From Cryptomeria japonica (Eukaryota; Streptophyta; Pinopsida; Cupressales; Cupressaceae), in NCBI RefSeq assembly GCF_030272615.1, contig NC_081412.1:691430083-691494082 (forward strand): 64,000 nt of DNA, in the 5' to 3' direction. The stretch's first letter is position 1, and every line of letters starts with the position of its first letter. A program made the translations under genes and the position numbers. The notes below the pieces were generated by a model that was given only the letters and a program-made list of their open reading frames with translations, had not been told where the DNA came from and did no database searches. This document shows positions 11,028 through 22,319 of this stretch, piece by piece.

Positions 11028-11604
11028 TGTTACTACTTATCAAATTGCCATTAGTTTCATATCCAAAGTCATACTATATTCTAGCTGGTTAGTATTACCG
11101 AATCATGCAGTCGATACACATAGAGAAGTCGGTATGAACAGTCTAGTCGGTTACTGAAGAAAGCAGTCACAAAACACAGTATTCATCGAGCTGTTTACCG
11201 AGTAAAGTTTCATGGCTACCGAGTGGTAAAGTTAACTCACCAAGTTGATATTCACTGAGTGAAACATTTTACCAGATACATTGAACCTAGACATGCACAT
11301 GAAAATGTGTTACAAGATCGAGGCACATCTAACCATTTTTGCATTGGGAATTGCATTAGGAGATTGTGTAGGATTACAAGGCCAATCTAACCTATGAGAT
11401 ATTTTGTTTAGTTATTCATTTGAAGAATCTTTTTGTAAGATCTAAGCAATGAATCAGATCACCACTGTAAGAGATCTATATATACAACATGATTCTAGGG
11501 TTAAAAAAATGAGATGACATGATGTGATATGAGATACAATGAGATAGCAGTGTGCATGCATGAAGGAAGACTGTTATAGAGACATAGAGAGGTCACCTAG
11601 AAGG

Positions 11605-12047
11605 TGTTGAAATGTGGCGACTGATTAGAAAAGTATTGTACACTCAGCACGTATCCTCGCTGGGGTCCTGGGCCAGGCCGGGCCTCGGGCAAGGGTTCGG
11701 GGGCTGCAGCCCCCAAGAAAGCGGGGGTTCGGGGGCGGCAACCCCCGAGAAATTTTTTTTTGCCATTTTTTGTTGATGAAAATCGACATTGTAATAAAAA
11801 CCTAAAAAAGGCCGACTTTGTTTGTTAAGCGGCTGGGATGCTTAAGACATTGTAAGGTTGATGTACTATTTTTGCTGGATAATAAGAAAGATTGGACGGC
11901 TATGTATGGTGGACGTAACCCATTCTGGGTTAACCACGTTAAATCTCTGTGTTATCTATGTCCTGTTTTATTTCTTTATCTTTTGTATTTAAATCTGCAT
12001 ATAATTGTTAGTTCATATTTGCTTCAGATCTGCTTGAAACCCTAACG
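11605..12047 (+). repeat. Solo LTR of the C1 family, with target-site duplication
   Basis: Starts TGTTGAAATGTGG and ends CCCTAACG (final A mutated to G). It is flanked by GAAGG at 11600-11604 and 12048-12052, a perfect 5-bp duplication. At 443 bp it is the longest LTR of this family here, because it keeps a GC-rich block at about 11660-11755 that both C1 LTRs have lost. Solo LTRs arise by recombination between the two LTRs of a full element. Confidence 0.92.
11699..11747. repeat. GC-rich palindromes in the C1-family solo LTR
   Basis: GGGGGCTGCAGCCCCC (11699-11714) is a perfect 16-bp palindrome. CGGGGGTT (11722-11729) pairs with AACCCCCG (11740-11747). The block is strikingly GC-rich in an AT-rich window and could fold in RNA. 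Confidence 0.8.
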
Positions 12048-12671
12048 GAAGGTTATTAGTGAACAGTCAAAGAATAGTGTAAATAGAAGGGTTTACGGAG
12101 TTTCATTATGGGTTACCGAGGTATGCTACAAGCTAGGTAATCTTATTTAGAGCACATAGAATCTGCTTTAGCATTTCAGATGTAAAGTTGCAGATATTTG
12201 TAAAGATTATATTGAAATATTTTGAAGTTGTAAGAGAAACCTTTAACAGGGTAAAAGACTCTAACCAAGTCTATAAATTGTAAATCCTTTAACCAAGTGC
12301 TACACTTATATAGTGTTGTAAAAATCCTTTAGTAAGGTAGATCTAACTGATCTTAATACTCCTAACAGGGTAAGCTATCAGAAATAGCTAAATGTAGCTC
12401 TAACTGAGCATTCTTTATTATTGCAATAGTGAAGTTGTGGGTGCCATCCCCACCGCAGATTTTCTCTTTAACCAAGAGTTTCTACGTGACCAAAATATAT
12501 GTGTTATGGAGTGAATCATGTATGATTGTTATCTGTTGATTATAGTTTTATTTTATGTTACTGCACTATTTTGTTTATGCATAATAGTAAGGTTATTATC
12601 AGAGAAAAGTTTTGGAGTATTGATTCAGCCCTCCCCTCTTAGTACATTATCTTTCTGTATTGGGCCTAACA

Positions 12672-12936
12672 CTATCCTTTCTATACTCATTTTTGAATGA
12701 GCAAGGAGAGTAGCTGATATTATTAGTTGGGAAATTGACTACTGTAGGTGGAGGCTATAGGACACACTAAAGTACATACACAAAATAATGGTGCAAATTT
12801 CATAGGGTTACAATATATGATGCTACAAGTAGTTTGTGCCATCAAACTTGGGAATCTTATAAGATTCATATTGTGCCATCCCAGATCTACCTCAAGCGAT
12901 TAAGCTTCTTTTAGAGGAACTTAACATTGATACCAA
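12672..12936 (-). other. Leader remnant and primer site of minus-strand element E
   Basis: TTGATACCA at 12927-12935 is the reverse complement of TGGTATCAA, a tRNA-iMet-like primer site, one base from the LTR start at 12937. The remaining 250 bases would be E's 5' leader, cut where element A begins. Nothing coding is visible. Confidence 0.5.
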
Positions 12937-14879
12937 TGGTTGAAAATACCTTAGGACTTAGAAGGAGGGTGAATCAGGTTGAACCTTAAAACATTAAACT
13001 TAAACTTTATTTTCCCAAAACACTATCAACTTATCTTTAACCTTATTAGTAGAAATGATAAATAGAACTATAAAATACAATGCACAAGAGAACACCATAT
13101 TTATTTGGAAAACCCAAATAGGGAAAAACCATGATGAGAGTCAACTCACAATATATAAAATGATTACAAATCTATTTTATGCTCACTGCCAAGGAAGAAC
13201 ACTGCTACCTAAGAAGGACTTGTAGATTGAGATGCACTATGCTAAGGCAAGATACATAAGGAATTGTAGTTTGAAGTTCATTGCTCCAAGGCAAGATACA
13301 TAAGGATTTGTAGGCTAAAGTTGATTTGTCTAGGGTAAGATAAAAAAGGACTTGCAGGTTGAAGTTCACTTCTCTAAGGAAAGATACATAAGGACTTTTA
13401 GGTTGAATCTCACTACTTTAGGGAAAGATACATAAGGACTTGCAGGTTGAAGAACACTGCTCCAGGGTAAGATACAAAGGCTTGCATATTGAAGATCAAT
13501 TCTCTAGTGAAAGATACAATATCATAGCATTTGAATATACAAGATAAAGTCTTCTCAAAATATGAAGTATTTGAATCACTATTAAAAGCAACCAACTCCA
13601 ACAACAATGACCACCACATTCATTGTCTTTGCATTAGCTAAATCTGCAAATGAAATGATCATGACAACCCACTTGCACATATTTTTATTTTTATAGTCAC
13701 ATCAAAACACTAGACATCACAAATCCATCCAATCTATACTAATTTGTTATTCTATGTATATCAACCTTAACATCTCAAAACCTTAACTAGATTGGCCAAA
13801 ACAAGGGACACACATAAGTCCAATTAAGCTGGCCACCAAACATAGTTGTGGTAAATGTAGTCTAATTGGGGAGATATACAAGACATAAAACATTTTATTA
13901 AACTTCTCTAATTGGATCCAAATAATACAAATATTGGGACACATAATGTGAGATCGACAATTAGGTAACATGTAGATAAATAATGTAGCACATAACCAGT
14001 TCACCAAAAAATATAGCATTCAAATAAATTACCTTAGTATAGATCCCCACATATCAAAGGTAGGACCCAAATACAACTTAACACACTATCTAAAGTCTGA
14101 ATATATCATTAATATCACAACACAAGCTGATAAACAAAACTCTATAGATCAAACCACATCAATTACTTAGGAAAACAACATCAAACATAATGCAAAACCA
14201 ATCTAAACATCTAGAACCATGTGGAGCACACAAGGAAATTACTAGAACATCCAAAAAAAATCTCAAATACATCTATAAATGATGGCAGAACACAAAAAAT
14301 ACAAAACACCTCATTTCTAGCATGCTCAAAAACACAATCTTGAACAAAATATCAATAAATCTTCTTGTAGAACACTTCACTACCTAAAATTGGAACTAAG
14401 ACAACGCACAAACATCACAAGCATTTCCTCCAATTTATATCACCTAAAGCATCAGTGTGAAGAAATGTGGAGTATTTTTCAAACTAATGAAATCCACTTT
14501 TGACAAACAACTACTAGACTATCAGCAAACACTAATCACTATCCATTTTAGCTGCAATACCAGGAACCTAAAAAGATAGCAGTGCAATCTATACAAAGCA
14601 TAAATATCATGTTCAAATTTTTGAGACCAAATCCTCAATTGCAGATAAAAGTGGATCATTCTTCTAGCTAGACATTTAATACTCTTTCTTGCATATCACA
14701 TCTCATCTTATTACAAACATTCTAGAAACAACTCTAGCTCAAACAAGAGTGTCAGGGTCAAGGAAAGAACATCCTAACCATCATCATCATGCTACAAATC
14801 CATAACTTATCATCATTATATATTATTATCATTACCATCAACATATCATACCGAATGTAGACATCAAACACCAATAAAT
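12937..14879 (-). repeat. 5' LTR of element E (minus strand), probably near full length
   Basis: On the plus strand it opens TGGTTGAAAATACC and has the reversed marks seen in other minus LTRs here: GGAGGGTGAATC near 12970 and GGAAAACCC...GGGAAAAACC at 13107-13131. It carries the 44-bp tandem array at 13214-13517. The right end is uncertain: C2 begins at 14880, and GTAGACATCAAACACC near 14868 resembles other LTR ends. 13518-14879 is AT-rich with no coding sequence. Confidence 0.6.
13214..13517 (+). repeat. Tandem array, seven degenerate 44-bp units
   Basis: Units start with AAGGACTTGCAGGTTGAAG-like sequence and end with AAGATACAT. The first five units are 44 bp and the last two about 42 bp. 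The same motif occurs about twice, in reverse orientation, inside the C3 LTR near 45725-45860, so the array seems to have grown from an LTR-internal motif. Confidence 0.85.
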
Positions 14880-17017
14880 TATTGGGAAAAATGTTGTCTC
14901 AACCTTGCATTTACATGAGGTTACTATTTATAGTAAGTTTTTTATTTTAGCATGAAATGGTGCAAAATTCTCCGCAAAGCTTTTGGTTGGCTAGATAAGC
15001 ATTCTGGTAAAGTTTTATCACAAGATCACATGTAGTTTTGAAGATATGAAAGTTTCCATTTTGGAGGGGTACGATGAAAGGTATAAATTTAATTTTGAGG
15101 ACTTTAGAGGCTCCAAAATGGTCTAAAAAGTGGGCGTAATGTTAGGATAACCGATGGACAAATGTGAGGGGGGGGGGGTGAATCAGTTGTTAATAGATTA
15201 TAACTTTTAATCCACAATACAACCTTAAACAAATCAAGTACCGATAAAGCACATAGAGATGCCGGTAGGAACAAATACTGATAGACAATACAACTTAACA
15301 ATTGACCAGATAATCAATGCAAAGCAACCATACCACATAATACCATGATTTGTATGTGGAAAATCTAGAAAGGGAAAAACCATGGTGGGAATCTTACCCA
15401 CAGTCAGATGATACTTCTGTAGAAAGTTTGTGTTACAATGAGGGGCTTGAACTTGCAGAAAGGCACACTGCCTAGAGTGTACTGCTCATTACAGAAGAGT
15501 CTTACTGACTATAGAGAAGCTACAACCATCTCAAGATAAATGGACAACAATCCAATAGAGTGAACTGCAGTCCCGGTTAAGCTCAGTCTAGAGGACTAAA
15601 TCCTCTTATGAATCCAATTCAATCACCAATGATCGAACAACTCCTCTGCCTGTATGATATTACAATATTCACACATTACATTCCTTGACCATGAATTTTC
15701 CAATAACCATGATACGTTACAAGGAGTTTCTACATCTTATTTATACAAACCCTAAGGCGTAAACCGATTAGGTTGGCCACCTAAAGATATTACAATATTA
15801 TCATTACATAATTTCATTTACAATGATATTCCATGTCGTCGTAAGACTAAAATAATAATAAGAAATCCATAAATAATCTTGAGACATCCCGATAACGTGT
15901 AGAGTACACGTTAGCATGATACCGGTCCATAACCTAGATAGGTACCAGACCTATTCTAGGTCCACCATGCCAAAGAAATGTCTTCAAATAGTTCAAGCAT
16001 GATCAAAGAACATCTTCAACATCCTCAAATCCATGAAGAAGCTACACCAATACTAATTATGCATCCTATCACAATTCCTCAATGAAAGCTCTGTTGGTAA
16101 AACCTTAAACCAGGGTCGGTAAGGGTTTACCAGAGTGTATGATAGCATCCGATTACCAAGCCAATACCAACTGACCAAAAAATTCTCATGGAGCATATAA
16201 CACATGAAATAAAACATACTTCACTAATCCAAACATGCTGGAAGTGTCCAACAGATAGTCTCTTATGTTGGTAACACTAGATCTTCTATTGGTAACCAAT
16301 CATAACAGCTAGTGTTGACATCAATGACAAAACATCAATGCAACACATAATAAATTCATCCATAATGCCAACATGTAAATTATGTATTGGTTTACAAGGT
16401 CATAAAGAACTTTGCAATCTTTTTGACACTTTTAACGGTTCATTAATAGGACACACGGTTCACAAGTTATGGCCTCCAAAAGTTTGTACTCTTGAAATAG
16501 GAAATATAAAATGCATCAGACACATAAATGAGATATAAAAGGGAAGGACATGTGTTGATGTGTGTTTTGACATTTCATAGGGCATCTAGATAGGAGATAA
16601 GGTCAACTCCACTTTATTGGGTGGTTTTAGCCCATGATTTTGTAATACCGTTTGACGATTTCTTGTATTGGATCTCCTATATACAAGGTGCATGAGATAG
16701 AGGTTGTGTGTAAGATTATTATGGCTATTGAGTTACTTCTGAATCTCTAATTAGTGGTACTCTTGTGAAGAGCTTGCTTTGCAAGTATATTGTAATCTAT
16801 TGTTGATTGCTAAATAATATATTGGATGACTTTTGGAGTGGGGGGTTTTTCTCCCGAAAGGGTTTTCCCCACGTAAATCACTGTGTTGTGGTATGGATTT
16901 TATTGTGTCTATTTTTGTTAGGTTTTTGTAACTGTTGTAACAATCTGTAATTTTTTTTGCATTACCCTCCTCTCAAGGTTAGTATAGGAAGTTGTTTCGC
17001 TACTTAACTTCCTTACA
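14880..17017 (+). repeat. 5' LTR of C2, interrupted by a solo LTR
   Basis: Aligns to 42724-43621 on both sides of the 15140-16373 insertion. The start is degraded (TATTGGG in place of TGTTAGG). The end CCTTACA precedes the primer site. It has the shared TTTTTCTCCCGAAAGGGTTT motif near 16855. Confidence 0.88.
15140..16373 (-). repeat. Solo LTR, C5-related family, in the 5' LTR of C2
   Basis: Begins TGTTAGGATAACC, with a run of ten G near 15170, and ends ATGCCAACA. Flanks are CGTAA (15135-15139) and TGTAA (16374-16378), a target duplication with one mismatch; C2 LTR sequence resumes right after it. Orientation follows from comparison with C5, which is on the minus strand. No coding sequence. 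Confidence 0.85.
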
Positions 17018-17019
17018 AG

Positions 17020-17035
17020 TGGTATCAGAGCTTGA
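17020..17035 (+). promoter_or_regulatory. Primer-binding site of C2 (tRNA-iMet)
   Basis: TGGTATCAGAGCTTGA, two bases after the LTR end; a full 12-base match to the standard copia site. Confidence 0.9.
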
Positions 17036-17141
17036 TCACCTTTGGTTTTAGTTGTGGGTTGTTGGGTTTTTTGAACTAATACATATTTGAGTGGGAGCTT
17101 GTGCTAAAGACACTTTTTGACCTTGTTGCAGGAATTTTCAG

Positions 17142-18339
17142 ATGGCAAGTTCATTGGGGAGAATAGTGGTGGATAAATTTAATGGAAGTAATTTTGAGAT
17201 GTGGAAGATGAAGATGGAAGATCTATTAATAGATCGAGATTTGTGGGATGTTGTTGATGCGAATGTCTCAAGACCCTCAGATCCTACTGCAACTACTCAG
17301 TATAATGTTATGGACTGCAAAGCCAAGGGTCTAATTAGATTGTGCCTAAAAGACTTTGTTCCAATCAATGTCTACGAAGAGAATACTGCAAAGAAATTAT
17401 GGACGAAGCTTGGTGAAATGTATCAAGAGAAATCCTTATTGAATTGGATTCTCTTGAGGAAGAAATGTATTCCTTGAAGGTGGAAGAGGGTGGATGAATT
17501 ACAGACCACCTGGAAGTATTTAATACATTGGTGGCTCAATTGGTATCTATTGGTGTTAAGATGGAAGAAGAGGAGAAATTCCAGATCTTGCTTTGTTCTT
17601 TGCCTGATTTATGGGATTCTCTTGTTATGGCTATTGATAGTACTTCTGTTGTTTTAAAGTTTGAAGATGTGGTGGGTGCCCCACTTGGTGAAGAGATGCA
17701 GAGGAAGGTATCCACCAGTTCAAAGGAAGCCCTAACTATTTGAGGAATATCTAAGGAAAAAGGCATGAAGAATGAGAAGCACAATAAGTCCAAATCCAAA
17801 GGGAGATCAAAATCTCCTAGAGAGTCCAAAGTCATATGTTGGAATTGTGGTAAACCAAGTCACATCCATAAGGAATGCAAAGAAGAAAATAAGAAGTTCA
17901 ATTGTGATTTTGAGTCTGAGAAGGAAGATGGTGATGCATTCATTGCAGCTTTGGCTAGTCATGCAAATAATGATGCATGGTTAATTGATTCAGGTGTATC
18001 TTTTCACATAACTTCCAATAAAGATTGGTTTTCTAAATATGAAGAATTTAATGAAGGTAAGGTGTACTTGGGTGATGACTCACATTTAGACATTGTTGGT
18101 CAAGGTAAAGTTAAAATTAGGTTTCCTAATGGTAGAATAAAAAGGATTAGTGGTGTGTTACATATCCCTGGATTAAAACAAAATTTGTTATCTGTGAGCA
18201 AACTAATAGATGTGGGTGTGAAGCTAGTCTTTTCTGATGCAGGATGTAAGATGATTAAGGGTGCTATGGTGATTTCTAGAGGTGTTAGGTTCGTCACTTT
18301 GTATAAGCTAGAGGCATACACGATTGAGTGTAATAGCAT
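17142..18339 (+). pseudogene. gag: C2 gag and start of protease, cut by G1
   Basis: Begins MASSLGRIVVDKFNG, homologous to the C1 gag start. The first frame stops at 17477; the rest continues in another frame (17528-17743 and 17765-18352) with a TGA at 17741. Domains seen: UBN2-type gag; zinc knuckle CWNCGKPSHIHKEC near 17840; protease with DSGVSFH near 17990 (Ala of the usual DSGA replaced by Val). The protein is interrupted at 18339 where the G1 LTR starts, and homologous coding resumes at 38924. The last codons of the apparent ORF (VDT, then stop) come from the G1 LTR and are not part of this gene. Confidence 0.85.
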
Positions 18340-19529
18340 TGTAGACACCTAAAAATGTCTCATTGAACATGTACTAATTATTCCTTTAATTGATTAAATA
18401 ATTCTTTAATTCTTTAATTAATTTAATTAATCTTATTCTTCTAATTTCATATTTCCTCATCATCTTACTAATTATTCCATTTCTTATTCTTTCATCATTT
18501 AATCATTTTAACCATTTTCTAATGTTAATTAAATCTTTATTATTTAATTAATTCTGGTTAATTTCCCCACTTTGAATAATCTTTATTATTTAAATAAATT
18601 ATATTTTCAATTTCTATCTATAATCAATTAATCATTCAACCCTTTTCTAAATATTAATTAAATATTTATTACTTAATTAAAGTCCATTTCTAAAATAATT
18701 AAATAGTTTCTTTAAATTATTTAATTAGCTAATTAATTCTTCAATTCCAAATCCCCTAAGTCTAATTTCATTTAATTTCAAATTCTTCTAATTTCTTCTA
18801 ATTTCAATTACATGTGCATGATTTCAAAAATCAAAGTCAAGTTCTAAATATATTCAAATAATAAATTGAATTTAAAATAAATTCAATTATTTGAATTAAA
18901 TCTCATGCAAAGATTAAATTGAAAATCTAAGTTAAAGTGCAAGCACATGATAAATTAATTAATTCAATCAATTAATTAATTAAATCATTTATCTCTCCAA
19001 TCTCTATTTCCATCTTCTAGTTAGCTTTTTCTAAATAAAGCTTTCTTTGTCATCTTCTTAATTTCCTCCAATCATTCTTTTTCTTACTTCAGTTAGCTTT
19101 TTCTCTATCAGTTAACTCAATTAATCTATTCAATCTATTCAGTTTTACCTCTAAATCAGCAATTCAACTATCAATCAGCATGTCACCTCTTGATCAATTT
19201 GTTCCCTTTCAATCAATCTTCTCCAAAATTCTATAAATTGAGCATTCAATCTCCATTTTCAACAATCAAGAACTTTGAATCTTTGTGTCAATTGCAGATT
19301 GCCAGCGCAATATCTGAGAGCAATCATACCATAGAGAGGAGAAGAACAATGGAAGTTATACGTAGTCATGGAATAGGGAGTTTTGATTGAATTACTTTAT
19401 AATTCCTATTTTGATTTGATTGTATTATTTCATTGTCTGTTTGTTTGAATTCTTTGATTAGATGGGGATTCATGATTTCCCTTTGAAATATAATTGATGC
19501 TTTAGAGATGAATTCTTTTAAATGAGACA
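18340..19529 (+). repeat. 5' LTR of G1
   Basis: 1,190 bp, very AT-rich, with many TTAATTAAT-type words. About 100 bp longer than the 3' LTR, mainly through extra ATTAA-rich sequence near its start. It ends GAGACA just before the primer site. Confidence 0.88.
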
Positions 19530-19532
19530 TTT

Positions 19533-19550
19533 TGGTGAACCCGACGTGAA
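19533..19550 (+). promoter_or_regulatory. Primer-binding site of G1, fits tRNA-Trp
   Basis: TGGTGAACCCGACGTGAA, three bases after the LTR end. From memory the plant tRNA-Trp 3' end is TTCACGTCGGGTTCACCA, which is exactly complementary. G2 has the same site with one change, which supports a functional site. Confidence 0.75.
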
Positions 19551-19659
19551 TCAACAACTAATTAACCTTCTCTATTTTCTGTGTTTTTGCAGATCATACG
19601 GATTTATTCCTTTTCTGCACATTTTGCACGGATTTCAAAAAAGATATCTCTCTGTCACG

Positions 19660-20375
19660 CATTCACGGTTTCATCATTACACAATCACATAGACAGAACC
19701 ACACAATTGACCTTTCGAGGTCACGCAATCGACCTTTCAGGGTCACACAATAGACCTTTCAAGGTCATGCAATCGATTTCTCAGGATCACGCATTCGCTT
19801 TGAGATTATTATGCATTCGTTAGGAAACTTGTTGTTCTGTTATTTTTATTCGTATTTCCTTTCTGTTCTTTGATCTATGTAATTCTACATGAAATTGAGT
19901 AAATCTAGGAACAAATTATTTTTATTGCATGTTTTTGTTATAACAGTTTATGGCACATAAGGTACGATTCAGGATTTCAGGTGCCAGAAGGACAAAGGAG
20001 AAAAGAAGATAGGCCAGACGTTATCAAAGAATTCTCAAAGCAGAAAAGAAGATACAAGCTTGGGAAGACCAACCAGCCATCAATAGATACAACAACTTAG
20101 TTCTCTCATATCGGGTGAAATATGATTTGGTTAACATTGAATGGATGATGAGAGATATAGCTAGAGCCTCACAATCTGTTTTGCAGGTTTCTAATCAAAT
20201 TTAGCTTCAATTTTTTATTTTTTCTGTTATCTGCCCGTGTGTCATGCAATCACCTTGTTATCATCATGCAATCGACCTATTCAGATCACACATGTGCTCT
20301 GTCAGGATCACGCAATCGATCTAACATAATTACGCAATTGCCTATTCAAGGTCACACAATCATGCAGGTATCATC
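19660..20375 (+). repeat. Dispersed/tandem ~24-bp motif in the G1 leader
   Basis: TCACGCAATCGACCTTTCAG-like units occur about six times between 19660 and 19805 and again about six times, more diverged, at 20235-20375. The spacing is irregular (about 22-27 bp). Confidence 0.75.
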
Positions 20376-20509
20376 ACACATTCGTTTCTGTTAATTTTGG
20401 GTTCTTTATTTTCTGTTGATTTAATTTTACTACTAATCACGTGTTTGCAGCTTGTGACAAATTTACAGAAAGGATCGGATTAGTATTAGATTAATTGCAC
20501 TCGTGCTCT

Positions 20510-20695
20510 AACACTTCATTTTTTGGGCTTAAAATCAACAATGGTTAAAATTGACATGCATGTATAACACTTCAATTTGGGCTTAAAATCAACAATGGTT
20601 AAAATTGACATGCATGCCTTCACATTTCAGTTTGGTGTTTAAAATTGACATGCACATGCGTATTCAACACCTCAAGTTGGGCTTTAAAATGAACG
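20510..20695 (+). repeat. ~52-bp tandem repeat in the G1 leader
   Basis: Two close copies of a unit containing GGGCTTAAAATCAACAATGG and TTGACATGCATG, then two more degraded partial copies. Confidence 0.8.
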
Positions 20696-21618
20696 TAAAT
20701 CAAGCTGCACATAGATTAAATAAAATTTGATTGTCTTAAGGGAAAGAAATTTTATCATGTTTGGGGTGGACCTACTGTTGCATTAACTAACTTTCCACCC
20801 ACCTTCGAGGTCTTGGGAGAAAGGAAGGAGGTGACAACGACACTCAATTTTATTTTATTTCATGTAGAGAGGGGTATCTTTGATTGGGGATGTCATCACC
20901 CCATAGAGGTACTTTGAATTGGGATGCGTTGGGGATATCATCTCTCCCAGCGTACTCTCAAGTGGGTTTTTTGAGCCTCTATATAAATATACTGGTCAAG
21001 CAGCTAGAGTGTTGAGTGAATTCGACGTATGCGGGGGGCTTCCCAACACCGATAAGCTCAACTAAAGTTTTAAGTGGCTTGCTCTGAGAATCCATCATTG
21101 GATCGGGACCCCTCAAAATTTTACAATAAGAACCAACTTTGTAGCCCAAAATCCTACATTTAGTGATTTCGGGAGTGCGGATCGTACCCCATAGATACCC
21201 CTTATGTACCTTGCATTATGAGATAGAAATACCTTGGTGATAAGATCTTTAGATCTTTGGGGTAAGAGAGACTGCCATTCCCAAGAAGTGTGTGTTGTGG
21301 AGTGGAGCCAGTGCTGCCAGACTCTCTACCTGTTCGTCTTGTTTCAGGATTTTGCTATGGTGGCCTCATTGAATGGTGTCCAATTTCCAGCCCAAGATTG
21401 TCTTCTGTGTCTTTTTATGTACTATTGTATTAGACCAGTATTGAGTTAGTTATTTGGGCTATTTCAGGCCCTATCCTACGTATCTCTGAATTTAATGAGA
21501 TTGTTTGAAAACAAGTTCAGTCAGCTATATTTACCTCCAAACAATTGTTCTCAGACTTGGCAAAACACAAAACTTGTCCTAAACATGGAACTACTGAAAA
21601 CAAAGTCCATTTTTTGAA

Positions 21619-21855
21619 ATGTCAAAACTCAAAGGTTTATACACTTGTGACCATAGGAAGTCCTTGAATAGTCCTCATTTACATCCTTACTTCCATGCTA
21701 AGTCCTTGCATAGTCCTCATTTACGTCCTTACTTCCATCCTAAGTCCTTGCATAGTCCTCATTTACGTCCTTACTATCGTCCTAAGTCCTTGCATAGTCC
21801 TCATTTACGTCCTTATTATCATCCTCAGTTCTCATTATCATCCTCATATAAGTAG
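21619..21855 (+). repeat. 42-bp tandem repeat encoding a 14-residue repeat
   Basis: Four units at 21658-21825 of AAGTCCTTGCATAGTCCTCA plus 22 bases. Since 42 is a multiple of three, an ORF (21619-21855, 78 residues) passes through it with repeats of KSLHSPHLRPYYHP. Whether it is translated is unknown; it may be a noncoding minisatellite that happens to stay open. Confidence 0.75.
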
Positions 21856-22319
21856 TTGTCTGGACCTCATATATGTTTTTCTTAGTCCATTGTCATTTGC
21901 ATAATCATCCTACAAAGTCATAGCATGCGTCTTAATGGGTCTCCTAGGTGATGGTTTGCTCCCCTTCGAGAAACCTAATCTAGTGCCAAATGATAGTCAG
22001 CGAGAAATTATTGATGGTCTAGCTAACTTAGCCTGGGAATCAAGGAGAAATGCACCCTAGTATATAGGAGTCAAGTATGAGATAAATATTGAGTATAAAA
22101 TTGCCCGTAGGATTGATAGAGAAATTATTGCAGAACGTCTAAGGGGAGAACTTGAAAAACTTGAGTTGTAGAAATCTCGAAACACTCAATAGGTCTCACA
22201 TCCAAATCCTCAATAGAGAGTCTAGTGTGGTCTTGCGTATCCCATACTTAGGTATAGAGTGTAGCATTAGTTGTTGTCTTGCATAAAGTTCTAGAACCAG
22301 CCTCATATAGAAGTCTTAA

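Larger units (their letters stand above)
1..12671 (+). mobile_element. Element A: non-autonomous LTR retrotransposon (gag + unknown ORF2, no pol)
   Basis: Positions 1-399 and 12273-12671 align end to end over 399 bases with roughly 22 substitutions and no indel, so they are the two LTR ends; the 5' LTR start lies left of the window. The LTR runs TG...CA, followed by a tRNA-iMet-type primer site at 402 and preceded at the other end by a polypurine tract at 11016-11027. Between the LTRs are a gag-like gene (462-1814) and a long ORF2 (2338-2555 plus 7309-10660). I find no protease, integrase, reverse transcriptase or RNase H belonging to A; the only pol genes inside are those of the nested C1. 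Without C1 and the solo LTR the visible element is about 7.5 kb. It would need proteins supplied in trans. Confidence 0.85.
11028..12671 (+). repeat. 3' LTR of element A, interrupted by a solo LTR
   Basis: Begins TGTTACTACTT directly after the polypurine tract and ends GGGCCTAACA. Removing the 443-bp insert and its 5-bp target duplication leaves about 1,196 bp. The last 399 bp match the 5' LTR fragment. Confidence 0.88.
19551..22319 (+). other. Long 5' leader of G1, rich in short repeats
   Basis: About 2.8 kb before the gag-like region with no recognised protein domain. It holds three repeat sets (listed separately) and a TATAAATATA sequence near 20983. A fragment around 19990-20200 reads as a charged, Arg/Lys-rich peptide but has stops. 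Long leaders, sometimes with an extra ORF, are typical of Tat/Ogre elements. Confidence 0.6.

Noticed and set aside
13214-13517. CRISPR-like array
   Set aside because: Units are contiguous and degenerate without unique spacers, in an LTR of a plant element: a minisatellite.
18340-19100. AT-rich ATTAA repeats as a matrix-attachment region or origin
   Set aside because: They are part of both G1 LTRs; nothing beyond base composition supports a chromosomal role.
402-19550. Possible tRNA genes at the TGGTATCAGAG and TGGTGAACCCG sequences
   Set aside because: Only the 12-18 bases complementary to tRNA 3' ends are present, each next to an LTR end, with no cloverleaf: these are primer-binding sites.
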